From NCBI GenBank assembly GCA_003427395.1, contig BFEA01000390.1, positions 166,519 to 189,067 of the forward strand: a stretch of DNA of 22,549 nucleotides, written 5' to 3'. The position numbers and the translations under genes were made by a program. This document shows positions 8,971 to 18,057 of this stretch, one piece after another; the stretch's first letter is position 1, and each line of letters begins with the position of its first letter. The notes under the pieces were generated by a model. It was not told the DNA's origin. It worked only from the letters and a program-made list of their open reading frames with translations, and did no database searches. Source of the DNA: Chara braunii (taxonomy: Eukaryota > Streptophyta > Charophyceae > Charales > Characeae).

Positions 8971-10379
8971 ATTTGGCGTGCAGTAGATGTGAGTGTTTCT
9001 TTGACGACCACTACTTGAGTCAGGTTTGTCTCTATCAATATTATATTTATTTGAACGACCAGTATGATTGTTGTCGTTATGAAATTTCAGTGGTTTTTAG
9101 TTGTTTTAGATGCCACTGTGTTCACTTATCTATCGTGTTTAGGGTAATCTATAATTTTCTTCTTTATTTGATTGCATGTGTTCTTGTATACAAGAGTTTG
9201 GTAATTTTTCACTTAGACTTGATGTTGTTGTTCGCCGTTGTGATCTCTTTTGAGTTGTTTGCCATGATGGAACCCCTTTTATTTTACGAAATATTGATAA
9301 TCATTTGTGATGATGAGATATGGTTAGTGGTTCTGACTATTATCTATGAGGGACGCTTGTTATGGAGGGTTGTAGAAACTATGCGAACGTTTGTTCTATG
9401 GAGGTATTACCATGGTGAGTGATCATCATTTTTGTAGGGAGCCACGTCCGGACGCGGGTGTGGTCTATTACTGGCTGACAAGACCCTGTCGTGCCGGTGA
9501 CATGACAGTTTCACTGTGATGGGTCGATTTGTCTTGCAAGTAGCGTCACTCTGTCAAGGCATGATCATGAAGGGTGGTGATTGTCCTTGTAGGGAGTGAG
9601 CACAGTGTGATGGTGTGTCCTACCCGAAATTGCGAGTGGTGGGTTGATCTGTAGGGTCCACCTTTCGATGTGACCATGCTATGGAGGTGGTAGGATAGTT
9701 TCCCTTAGTGAAGAGCAGGTGTTGGGTGCTGAAATGAGTCGTCTTGCTTTTCTCGTTAGATGATTGCAATACACCGTATTTTTTAATTTATTCTTTTATG
9801 TTTCCCGAATGGTATAGTGATAGAAAAGAAAACAGGGAAAAAAAAATGCATACCCACTAAAGATTTACCAAGACTGTCTCCCTGAAAAAAATGTTGCTAT
9901 GCTTGGTTTGACATAAGTTGGGAAAACGGTGAGAAGGGAGCATTTGCTCTATGGAGACAACATCATGAAGGACACTGATGTTTTTGAAAAAAACACTTAT
10001 GGATTCAAAGTACAGTCTGCCCCGAATCGCGAGGAGGTGGGTAGGTTTTTCCAGGGTCTGCACCTGCATTTGAGGGTTTGTGGGTGTAGATCCCCGCTGT
10101 GTCCGTGGCAAGGTGGATTTATTGAATTTGATAATAGATTGAATTCTCATACCTAAAGGTTGCGGTATAGTGGGCTTGGGCATCTGTATCAAACTGACAC
10201 ACATTTTGGTGGCAAACGAACAACGCATAAAGGGTTGTGGGGGGGGAAGAATTATCTGGGGACTGGTCCATTGCGTTTTCATGGGTAATCTACAGCTATC
10301 GCGCTGATAACTGGTGTGGTAGCAAAATCAGAGGATCGGTCCTCCCTTCAATGTGGTCCACAAAAAGGGTACCCGTGGG
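8971..10379. other. Unassigned DNA, one long hydrophobic frame not called
   Basis: A 155-codon plus-strand frame (8955-9422) starts at the edge of the right arm of the inverted repeat. Its translation is rich in Phe, Leu, Val, Ile, Tyr and Cys, the usual result of T-rich DNA, with no recognised motif. Around 9440-9720 the DNA is GT-rich, with a CGTCCGGACG palindrome near 9446. Small frames at 9857-10282 (minus) and 9929-10156 (plus) overlap on opposite strands. Confidence 0.4.
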
Positions 10380-10730
10380 TGTAGTCCTACAATTTGCAAA
10401 AGACAATTTGAGGATTTTTTGTGCTCATAAGAATTTGCAAAAATATGTGAAATTTCGAGAATCCGTAGATTAGGTTGCAGTCTTTCCAAGAAATATATAA
10501 GATTAAAAACAATAAAAACATTAAGACCGTGAAAGAATTGCTATATTGATTCAGCGCATTTTTCACTTTTGTCACTCAGCCATGTGTAGGCCAACAGAAA
10601 AACACTTCAAATTCAGTGATTTTTCACGCTTAGAAAAATGCGTGAAAAAAATGTGAAAATTTGAATGTTCGTAAATTTTGTTGTGGTCTTTTCAAGAAAA
10701 ATATTAAATGAATTTAAAAAATCATTTGAA
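10380..10730. repeat. Diverged direct duplication, period about 207 bp
   Basis: The segment around 10420-10515 (AAAAATATGTGAAATTT, then GTAGATTAGGTTGCAGTC, TTCCAAGAAATAT) recurs around 10625-10725 (AAAAAATGTGAAAATTTGAA, then TTTTGTTGTGGTC, TTTTCAAGAAAAATAT). Identity is moderate. It may be part of an unidentified transposon. Confidence 0.55.
10620..10649. repeat. Perfect 10-bp hairpin
   Basis: TTTTTCACGC, loop TTAGAAAAAT, GCGTGAAAAA. It lies in the second half of the 207-bp duplication and has no counterpart in the first half. Confidence 0.85.
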
Positions 10731-10793
10731 TGGTGGAATGGATCGCGGTGATAATTTGACCAATTTTTCATTTTTGCCATTTAACCTCTCTCT

Positions 10794-10967
10794 NNNNNNN
10801 NNNNNNNNNNNNNNNNNNNNNNNNNNNNNNNNNNNNNNNNNNNNNNNNNNNNNNNNNNNNNNNNNNNNNNNNNNNNNNNNNNNNNNNNNNNNNNNNNNNN
10901 NNNNNNNNNNNNNNNNNNNNNNNNNNNNNNNNNNNNNNNNNNNNNNNNNNNNNNNNNNNNNNNNNNN
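10794..10967. other. Assembly gap (174 N)
   Basis: N run flanked by CCTCTCTCT on the left and TTTCTCTCTCTCTC on the right. The missing part is probably a (CT)n microsatellite that could not be resolved. Confidence 0.97.
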
Positions 10968-10987
10968 TTTCTCTCTCTCTCAAGAGC

Positions 10988-11345
10988 GCGCTGTCGAGCG
11001 CGGTGGTCATGCGCCCTTAGGGGGAGCACTGAACCTCACGGATGTGTCACGTAGGATTTATTTTCGAAGAATCAACAAGTCACCACTCCGACCTTGCGCG
11101 CCGGTTATACCTCTCACGACGCCCCACGACAGGTCGGGGCGGCGCGAGGTACAACTTACCTCTACCCAAGAGGCTGTCACCACCCTTAGGTAGGCGTATC
11201 CCTGCTGAGCTACCGGCCCACATGCGAACGCTTTTACATGCGTGTGTAGAGGTAGGTCGGCCGAGGGCGTTTGCTCGATCGCTGTAGCACGAAATGGGGT
11301 ACGCGCGCGGTAAGACGCCTAGGACTGACCCTTTAAATATTCAGG
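10988..11345 (+). repeat. Dispersed repeat family R, copy B
   Basis: Aligns with C (same orientation) and A (inverted). It starts near CTGTCGAGCGCGG just after the gap and continues through CACGTAGGATTTATTTT, CTCCGACC, GCGAGGTACAACTTACCTC, GGTAGGCGTATCCCTG and GAGGGCGTTTGCTCGATCG to CTGACC. It lacks the CTGATCTCCC end found in A and C, so the 3' side is truncated or diverged. The best-formed stem is 11113-11125 with 11136-11148 (11 of 13 pairs, loop ACGACAGGTC). The reading frame open in A and C shifts here. On the minus strand, TAGCTCAGCAGG (complement of 11201-11212) is a perfect A-box match. Confidence 0.85.
11146..11212 (-). promoter_or_regulatory. tRNA-like A box and T-arm-like hairpin in R copy B
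   Basis: Minus-strand TAGCTCAGCAGG (11201-11212) fits TRGCNNAGYNGG exactly. Downstream on the same strand is GAGGT-AAGTTGT-ACCTC (11146-11162), a 5-bp stem with a 7-nt loop. The arrangement and spacing match copies A and C. The T-loop does not match a B box, so pol III activity is uncertain. Confidence 0.33.
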
Positions 11346-11901
11346 TCGAACTTTGATATGGTCGTCTATTTCCGCGTTTGTTCCCAAAACACTTTCTCCT
11401 TCTGGCCTCTATGATCAACGTATCAAAACAAAACCTTGTCACTACCAAAGATATTATATTCTACTCAACGTATGACTGATCATCAGATAATTTATAAGTT
11501 ATATAAGACTTGATTATGAATATCGAGGTATTACAGCTGGGAACCCTTCCCACTTTCACAAGTGCTGAGTGTCCAGACTCTTCACGATGTCAATCCCAGT
11601 CCAATGCAAACCATGCACAAGACATACCTGAACAACATAATGCAAAGACAGTTCACATGCCATGCACTAACGACGTCAATCATCAACCATTAACATTGTC
11701 CCTCACTTCCCAAACCATGTATGACAGCTCTATCTTTCTTAAGACGTAAGCCCAACCCCCTCACATTTCTTCAAAAGACCCATGAGAATGACCGACACCA
11801 TTTAGGCAATGACCACAAGTGACAATTTTACTGACCACAGGGTTTGACTTTAGATGTGGGTATCAAGCCAAGGAGGGAGAGTTGAATCGACAACGACCGA
11901 C
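11346..11901. other. Unassigned DNA with one hairpin
   Basis: Contains TGGGAA-CCC-TTCCCA at 11538-11552. A 79-codon plus frame (11510-11749) has no recognisable domain. Confidence 0.45.
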
Positions 11902-12060
11902 CTGTTATCGAGAGATAACAGAAAAATTGAGTCCTCTTTGTAGGACTTCTCCTTCAATTGCAGTAGATCAAAACAGGGACCTGGACACATACAGGTCAAC
12001 AAAAATTCAACATTCTCATTCGATTCCCACATATTGATATCTAAGGGTCAAACCCTTAGA
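11902..12060. repeat. Hairpin cluster, four stems in 160 bp
   Basis: 11902-11921: CTGTTATC, loop GAGA, GATAACAG. 11930-11947: AGTCCT, 6-nt loop, AGGACT. 11978-11997: GACCTG, 8-nt loop, CAGGTC. 12040-12060: TCTAAGGGT, loop CAA, ACCCTTAGA. All stems are perfect and unrelated in sequence. Confidence 0.88.
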
Positions 12061-12173
12061 TCAAGTTGTGTGAGTTCTAGGATCAACATCCCAAACTCTA
12101 ACCCCTACTTTCTATTAGATCAAGTTGTGTGAGTTCTGGGATCAACATCCCAAACTCTAACCCCTACTTTCTA
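12056..12173. repeat. 59-bp tandem duplication, near-identical
   Basis: Copies 12056-12114 and 12115-12173 differ by one base (A to G in GAGTTCTAGG/GAGTTCTGGG). This implies a very recent duplication or an assembly artefact. The first copy shares its TTAGA start with the hairpin at 12040-12060. Confidence 0.95.
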
Positions 12174-12521
12174 TCTACCCTGGGTCGTTTGTCACCCCTT
12201 CTCCTTTTATTTCAAGGAGTCTTTTTGCCTATGTCCCAAGTTGTCTCAGGGAAATTCACATTTCTCCTACTCTCAGGCCTTGCATTTTCTCTTTTGTGGA
12301 TAAGCACACCCTTTGGTGCTTATGCGGTAATCTGGCCGAGATCAACTCAAGCCAATGGCAGTTTCTCCAATGAACTGTGGCTACACGGGGTGTCTTCTTT
12401 CTCTAATTCCTTTTCCCCGCGGTATTCGCCTTCTTTTACGTTCCTTTTAAGGAACCTTTGGAGTCGCTCCCGATAGAGCATTCCCTTTTTCCCTTTTCTC
12501 TTCTTCTTGTCCTGGCATACG
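12174..12521. other. Pyrimidine-rich DNA with one perfect hairpin
   Basis: Hairpin at 12300-12323: ATAAGCAC, 8-nt loop, GTGCTTAT. A 115-codon plus frame (12129-12476) begins in the 59-bp duplication. Its Leu/Ser/Phe-rich translation reflects T- and C-rich DNA, and I do not call it a gene. Confidence 0.5.
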
Positions 12522-13893
12522 CAAGTAGTAGGTTGATTCACCCGGGAATCTTCCACTACTTGATCAATTCCAAACAATCTGTTAGTCAGAAGAGTAGTCG
12601 AGTCGCCCCACGGGAGCACTCAGTCACCCCTCAAAGTCCATGCAGTCCTCATGCAACCAAGCAGTTCGTGCTTTCTAGTGCGAGCGATCAGATAACTCAC
12701 CCAGGAGTATCCTTTTATTAGTTAAGCAGGTAGTTAGGAGGCCTATGTTGAACCATCTCAATACTTGACCCAACATTCAGAAAAATACTCAAGATCCATG
12801 TGACAGTACGAAATTCTAGTTAGTAATAGGGGGTCTTCACGGAAGCCTCCTATCACTGTTTGGTCAGAGCTCAGTCTATCCTCACAAGTTGTAATAGGAT
12901 GACCCTACGAGAGCCACCCTACTACTTTTTCAGGGTCAGACGAGCCTGAATTATGTTAGCGGACTCAGGCAAACACCAGATCTTCCCTTTACTGGAGTAT
13001 CTTGTTAGACCCGTTAAGATAGAGTTAAGCAAGCAATAGGATGAACCCACGGGAACCTCCCATTTCCTGCTTCAATGTTAAATCAATAGATTTCTATCGT
13101 CCATCAATCATACCTGAACAAATAGTAGGGCTACTCACCCGGGAGTATCCCTCTGCTGTCCAAAACACAATCTCCTCATTTCCTTTCCTCTTTTAGTAGA
13201 TCCCCAATTCAAACAAGTATTAGGATAACCCTCCCGGGAGCCATCCTACTACCAATTTGATCCGTAGGAGATCAATCAAAACAACTCTTGGCTGAGTTAC
13301 CCTGACATCTCACCTCACTGGCCAATGCATCCTAACTGAACAAAAGGTATGTTGACTCCTACGAGAAGTGAGACCGATCAACCCAAACTTAGGGGTTCGA
13401 GTACTCACCCGGGAGTACTCAATTCCTTTCCCGGTTTGGTTCGATCGGTGATAGGAGAGCCCCACGGGAGGCTCCTGCTACCTTTTGCCTTTGTTAGTCG
13501 TTGAAAACACGTACCCCACGAGAGTATCGGATTAACTTTGCCTTTGTCAGATGTCTTAAGTCATGTACGCCACGGGAGTACCGGATTACTTGGCTTTTGT
13601 TAATGCTTGAAGAAGTGTACCTCACGGGAGTACCGGATCGCTTGACTTTTGTCAGTAATTGAAATAGTGTACCCCACGAGAGTACCGGATCACTTTGCTA
13701 GATCTAGCTTGTAAGGTAACAAGAAACTGCACGGCAGCCTCCTGTCACCAACGCCGCAATCAAGCAGACATTTCATCAATTTGTTACCTTAGTCAGATGA
13801 ATGGCAGGGTAACTTCGCACAGCGAGCACCTCATCATCCAGTTTATTAAGCTCATGCAAGCAGTGTGACGACCCTACGCGAGCCACCATACAC
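12522..13893. repeat. Hairpin array with conserved ACG or ACCCG tips
   Basis: About 17 imperfect palindromic units in 1.37 kb. Tips with ACG occur at 12610, 12839, 12907, 13049, 13361, 13464, 13518, 13572, 13624, 13676, 13731 and 13876. Tips with ACCCG or ACCCA occur at 12540, 12699, 13137 and 13407, and a CCCGGG-centred unit lies at about 13217-13252. Good stems include 12522-12562 (CAAGTAGT...ACTACTTG, with inner GATTC/GAATC), 12826-12853 (ATAGGGGG-CTTC, loop ACG, GAAG-CCTCCTAT with one bulge), 12891-12925, 13217-13252 (9 of 10 pairs), 13399-13420 (GAGTACTC, 6-nt loop, GAGTACTC, perfect) and 13715-13749. Some units, such as those near 12610 and 13361, are weak. Stem sequences differ between units while pairing and tips persist. 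No coding capacity or known repeat name is recognised. Confidence 0.85.
13505..13700. repeat. 52-54-bp tandem repeats within the hairpin array
   Basis: Four units whose GTAC blocks start at 13511, 13565, 13617 and 13669. Each reads GTAC, two or three bases, ACG(G/A)GAGTA(C/T)CGGAT, followed by a CTTTTGT-like linker. They are more alike than the other units of the array, so this part was amplified more recently. Confidence 0.9.
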
Positions 13894-14426
13894 AACTTTT
13901 GTCCTTTAAACCCAGGCAGACTAGGTTACTTCTCGGTTCTTCTTAGGTTCCTTTCTTCCATCATGCAGGATTCTTAATTCAATCATACGTTTATTCAATT
14001 TTTCCTGAAAGTTTTACTCCTGAAGAAAACAAGGGGATGTATATCATGCACTCATACATGCAGCCTAATAGAGAGTCGTAGTGGGTAAGGGAGACGAGAA
14101 CGAATTGAAACATGCGTACCTTACAGTTCCTTACCTCCAGAGTTCCTCCTGAACTCCGCCAGAGCTCCCGCAATCGCCCTGTTGTCGGCCTCGTATCATA
14201 CATGCAAATGGGTCGTCTGGACCTTTGTAGGAATATATCATTAGACAATTATAGTTTTGAAGAGATCGGTACATAAGAGGGCTAAATAAAGATAAGAATG
14301 GAGGAGGATGGAGGAGGTAGGCACCATCACACGGTGACGAGAGCCCTCTCCTCTTCAGTGCCTCACACTCTTTTTATCTCTCCCCCATGATGTTTACTAA
14401 TAATACTAGCAAAATAGCAAAAGGCA
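13894..14426. other. Unassigned DNA
   Basis: Contains the hairpin GAGTTC-CTCCT-GAACTC at 14140-14156. An 85-codon minus frame (13991-14248) has no recognisable domain. Confidence 0.45.
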
Positions 14427-14454
14427 AATAATAATAATAATAATAATAATAATT

Positions 14455-14489
<35 letters not shown>
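14427..14489. repeat. (TAA)n microsatellite, interrupted
   Basis: About 20 TAA triplets, interrupted once by TTG near 14453. Confidence 0.95.
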
Positions 14490-14490
<1 letters not shown>

Positions 14491-14848
14491 GTATTACTAT
14501 AATAGTAATGTAATGAAATGCAAGTAATGGCAGGAAATCTCATCGAACGTCCGGAAATCCTTCCCTGTTCGGAAAGCAATAATGTACTGATAATTCATCA
14601 ACAGATGACCAAAACACCAAACCGAACGTCAGTGAGAGTCTACTCTCGCAATCACTTGCATATGTATCCAGGGTTCTTCTTCATCTTTGATGCCCAACGC
14701 CCTGTCTATGATCACACAATTTACTAGCAGCCTGCGAATTGATAATGCATTCAGTTGATGTCAGCAGTAGAGCTGGAATAGAGGATGACGTTGACCTTTG
14801 TAGGCAATTGCCAACGCCGGGTGTGTCTCCCGTTCATCATTGCCCTCA

Positions 14849-14851
<3 letters not shown>
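14490..14851. other. Unassigned DNA between microsatellites
   Basis: A 69-codon plus frame (14518-14727) has no recognisable domain. No RNA gene or transposon end was recognised. Confidence 0.4.

Positions 14852-14906
<55 letters not shown>
14852..14906. repeat. (CT)n microsatellite
   Basis: About 27 perfect CT dinucleotides. The Arg-Glu and Ser-Leu runs in the translated frames on either strand come from this tract. Confidence 0.97.
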
Positions 14907-14909
<3 letters not shown>

Positions 14910-15282
14910 GATTAGTAATATAGTTGAAATAGTTTTCGCCTTTACGGTAGCATATGCAGTTCCCACGCTCAATCCCTAGGCCTCGGCCTCACCCATGTAT
15001 AGTATCAGTTGCGGGTGCGAGCTTTAACCGTAAGTCTGAAGATTAGAGGTTTGAGTAGTGGCAAGAGTAGTAGCTGCTATAGTTCCGAAGGGTCCAGTAC
15101 GCAGTCCTCCGGAAGCTCCGGAACAGGCCCTCCGTGAGTCCAAGGATGCAGTCTGTAAGCAGGTGGTCAAGTGGGCACTCTTACCCAGTCCAATCAGCGG
15201 TACACAATCCCGGTCGCCCCTTCGTCAAGTCTGTAAGTACCACGCGGGACTGCGTCCATCCTGGTTTCTCTATCGCAGCCTG
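14907..15282. other. Unassigned DNA
   Basis: Mixed composition. It includes TCCGGA twice (15108 and 15117) separated by 3 bp. A 94-codon plus frame (15058-15342) shows no domain. Confidence 0.4.
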
Positions 15283-15680
15283 TCTGGTTGCCCGTGTCTA
15301 GTTGTCTGTTCAGTTTGTCTGAACGCCTGTCTGTTTGGTTGAATGTCTGTCTCGGTCTGTCTATCTCCCTACGTGTCTGACTGCGTATTCCGACTGTGTC
15401 CCCGACTGTGTATCTGCGTGCGTTCTTCGCATCTGTTTGTTTGACTGTTAGCATCTGTTTGATTGACAGTCTATGTCCGTTTGGCTGCCTGTCTGCATCC
15501 TCCCACTGTTTGTCTGCGTCTTTTCTGTCTGTTTGTTTATCTGTGTCCGTCCGCCAGTTCGTTCATCTGTGTTTGCCCGTATGTTTTCCTGTCTGTGTCT
15601 GCCTGATTGTTTGTCTGTTGTTGTCTGTCTGTATTATTTGTTGCGGTCTGTTTGTCTGTATTTCCGTCTGTCTCCTTTAA
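15283..15680. repeat. Degenerate TGTC/TCTG low-complexity tract
   Basis: Long run of imperfect CTGT, GTCTGT and TGTCTG words. The Cys/Val/Leu/Ser-rich frames at 15396-15680 and 15473-15823 result from it and are not genes. It resembles an old tetranucleotide microsatellite. Confidence 0.85.
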
Positions 15681-16018
15681 CTTCCTCCCCTTTCCTCTCT
15701 TTCAGCACCCTCAGCGGCAAAACCCGCCGAGATCACCCCAATCCCGACACTTCATCGGACCATCCAATCGGTAGGAGCGACGGTAGCGTGTACAAAGGCA
15801 GGGACATAATCAGTATGAACTGATTACTCATCTGCAATGAATATGAGTGGGAGGATATGCAGAAAGCCAAATTACGAAATCACACAGATATCCAAGTAGG
15901 CATGTACAAGCAGAGAGCACAAAATGCACCGAGTGTTCACCCAATAATGGTGGTACAATGAACTCATGAAGCAATGTTCAAGCCTTCAATGCAATATTTT
16001 AATGATGTTTCTAATATC
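15681..16018. other. Spacer between two TGTC tracts
   Basis: About 340 bp of ordinary composition separates two similar low-complexity tracts. No inverted termini or target duplication were seen, so I cannot call it an insertion. Confidence 0.4.
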
Positions 16019-16270
16019 TGGCTCTCTCTCTGCCTCTGCGTCTGTCTGACTGTTTGTTGTTGTCTGCGTCTGATTGGTCATCTGTCCGACTATGTCTCTC
16101 GGATCGTATGTTCGACTGTGTTTGTCTTTCTGTCTGTCGCGTCCGTCTTCCTGTCAGTCGCTGTCTGTGACTGTCTGTTTGTATTTGTCTGTGTCTCGTC
16201 TGACTGTCTGACTGTCTGTCTGTCCTCTCTCTCTCTCATTTTGCTCTCTTTCTCTCTCTCATTGATCACT
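16019..16270. repeat. Second degenerate TGTC tract ending in CT-rich sequence
   Basis: Same word composition as 15283-15680, ending in CTCTCTCTCATT-like repeats. The 106-codon frame at 15974-16294 is a by-product. Confidence 0.85.
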
Positions 16271-16380
16271 TTCTCCGCCTTTCTCCAACTCTAGACGTCC
16301 CTCCTGTATTGCGATATCGCGGAAGGCACGATTTTCAAATGCCTCCATCTGACCGAAATAGTGGAAAGGAGGTAAAATAT

Positions 16381-16383
<3 letters not shown>

Positions 16384-16445
<62 letters not shown>

Positions 16446-16446
16446 G
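16384..16446. repeat. (TAA)n microsatellite, perfect
   Basis: Twenty-one uninterrupted TAA triplets. The poly-Ile and poly-Leu stretches in minus-strand frames come from it. Confidence 0.97.
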
Positions 16447-16799
16447 GAAAATAAGAGTGATGGAATGATCCGTAGGCAGGGAAGGAGAAGAGGAAAACAA
16501 GCGAGGGCGGACTAAGATTGACTGCTTTCATCCGAGTCTCACCGACTTGTCTCCTCGAGCTGTTGTAGCACCGAGTGCCATAGCCTGGCTCCCCGGTTCT
16601 TCCTGCATGTCCTTTTCTTCTTTCCAACGGTTCTACCTTGAGGTAAGCTTCCTTTAGATCAACTTCCTCGTACCCCCCCCCGCAACTCATTCTCTCTTTC
16701 CTTCTTCTCATATCCCCCTTATGTCTTTGCCGATCAACTGGGCTCAATGCCTCCCCGCAACTCTACACTATTCGTCACGATGCACAACACACCGACACT
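16447..16799. other. Unassigned DNA
   Basis: Ordinary composition with an 8-C run near 16674. No supported feature. Confidence 0.4.
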
Positions 16800-16945
16800 G
16801 TCGTCATAGGAGACACGATAGGCACAGGTACGCATGCCAACAAGTCGGGTGGATGACGGATCCGGCCTCATGACGTTTGCATTGCACATCCGACCAGTCC
16901 CCACCCTCGCATATGGTAAGCAACGAGTGCAGGATCGAGTATCTT
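16800..16945. repeat. Dispersed repeat family S, copy 1
   Basis: Shares with 17870-18055 the ordered blocks GGCACA, CGCAT, CCAACAAGTCGGG (copy 2: CCAACAAACCGGG), CACATCC, CCTCGCATATGGTAAGC (copy 2: ATAGTAAGC) and GAGTATCTT. It is directly followed by the (TAA)n tract at 16955. Its nature is unknown; a non-LTR element with a microsatellite tail is one possibility. Confidence 0.75.
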
Positions 16946-16954
16946 AAAAATATA

Positions 16955-16956
16955 AC

Positions 16957-17008
<52 letters not shown>

Positions 17009-17093
17009 TAACATAATAGTAATAGTAATAATAACAAAAAATAACATCAATAATGTCAATAATAAGATCAACAATCAATAATAATAGCAACAA

Positions 17094-17135
<42 letters not shown>

Positions 17136-17353
17136 TAATAATAATAAATAATAATAATAATAATAATAATAATATAACATAATAGTAATAGTAATAATAA
17201 CAAAAAATAACATCAATAATGTCAATAATAAGATCAACAATCAATAATAATAGCAACAAAATAATAATAATTATAATAATAATAATAATAATAAATAATA
17301 ATAATAATAATAAATAATAATAATAATAATAAATAATAATAATAATAATAATG
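16955..17353. repeat. Compound (TAA)n tract with a 166-bp duplication
   Basis: About 400 bp made almost wholly of A and T in TAA-like triplets. A non-repetitive block beginning AATATAACATAATAGTAATA and containing ATGTCAATAATAAGATCAAC occurs at about 17005-17099 and again at 17171-17265. The whole unit was therefore duplicated with a period of 166 bp. Poly-Ile, poly-Tyr and poly-Leu frames on the minus strand are artefacts. Confidence 0.95.
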
Positions 17354-17518
17354 GACATATATATCCTATCTTCCTTGTCTGATACATGCAAAAGGAGTGT
17401 GGATTTCCTTTAAGAGGGAAATGTACGGCAGCATTGATGACCATGGACAACTGAGTAGGTAGGTTTCCCCTACTCCACCTTCCTTTTTTTTATCACACAA
17501 TCTCGTCTCCTTCTTATA

Positions 17519-17800
17519 CACACACACCCACACATGCACGCATGCATGCTCACGCACTCACGCACGCACATACACACATACACGCGCACGTTTAAGAGCG
17601 CACCTTTCCATATTCTAGCAGTAGCTTCGTTCGATTTTACTCATCCGATTGATGAAAGGAGCACGAGGTTCACTGCGCTATCCACGCACACACACATACA
17701 AGCGCACATGCATGCACACACACATAGACGCACGTACACACCCACAAACACCCGCGCGGTAGAGTATATTTCCATGTTCTAGCGGATGATTCATCCGATA
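17519..17800. repeat. CA/ACGC-rich repeats with a 164-bp duplication
   Basis: Two CA-rich tracts (17519-17590 and 17687-17755) are each followed by a related unique block. TTTCCATATTCTAGC starts at 17605 and TTTCCATGTTCTAGC at 17769, both leading into CATCCGAT and TTGATG(A/G)A blocks. The period is 164 bp. Frames with His/Thr runs are by-products. Confidence 0.85.
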
Positions 17801-17869
17801 TGCTCATCCTATTGATGGAAGTATCGTGATGGTAGATGCGAGATAGGGGACTTACCTGTTCTCTCTCCC

Positions 17870-18055
17870 TTTTCTTCGCGAACGATCCGCACTAAGACCA
17901 CGGCACGGGGACGACGTTAGCACAAGCGTCCTTCAACAAGTCGGGCATCGACGGCACAAGGGCGCATTCCAACAAACCGGGCGGATTCGTAACACATCCC
18001 GCATGTCCCTTCCCTCGCATATAGTAAGCCGTAAATGCGGTTGGGTGAGTATCCT
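17870..18055. repeat. Dispersed repeat family S, copy 2
   Basis: Counterpart of 16800-16945. It contains an extra 34-bp internal duplication: GCACAAG, CGT or GGCGCAT, TCAACAAGTCGGGC or CCAACAAACCGGGC, starting at 17920 and 17954. It ends with GAGTATCCTCACC and runs into the polypyrimidine tract at 18058, whereas copy 1 runs into (TAA)n. Confidence 0.75.
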
Positions 18056-18057
18056 CA

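Noticed and set aside
8955-9422. 155-codon plus-strand open frame with hydrophobic translation
   Set aside because: It lies in T-rich DNA where Phe, Leu, Val and Ile runs are expected. It has no recognisable motif and begins at the border of an inverted repeat.
12129-12476. 115-codon frame as a membrane protein
   Set aside because: It starts within a recent 59-bp duplication and its Leu/Ser/Phe content reflects pyrimidine-rich DNA. No conserved motif.
12522-13893. CRISPR array
   Set aside because: Units are not identical, spacing is irregular, the parts between are not unique spacers of constant size, and the context is eukaryotic.
16868-17391. Poly-Ile, poly-Tyr and poly-Leu proteins
   Set aside because: Direct translations of (TAA)n microsatellite DNA.
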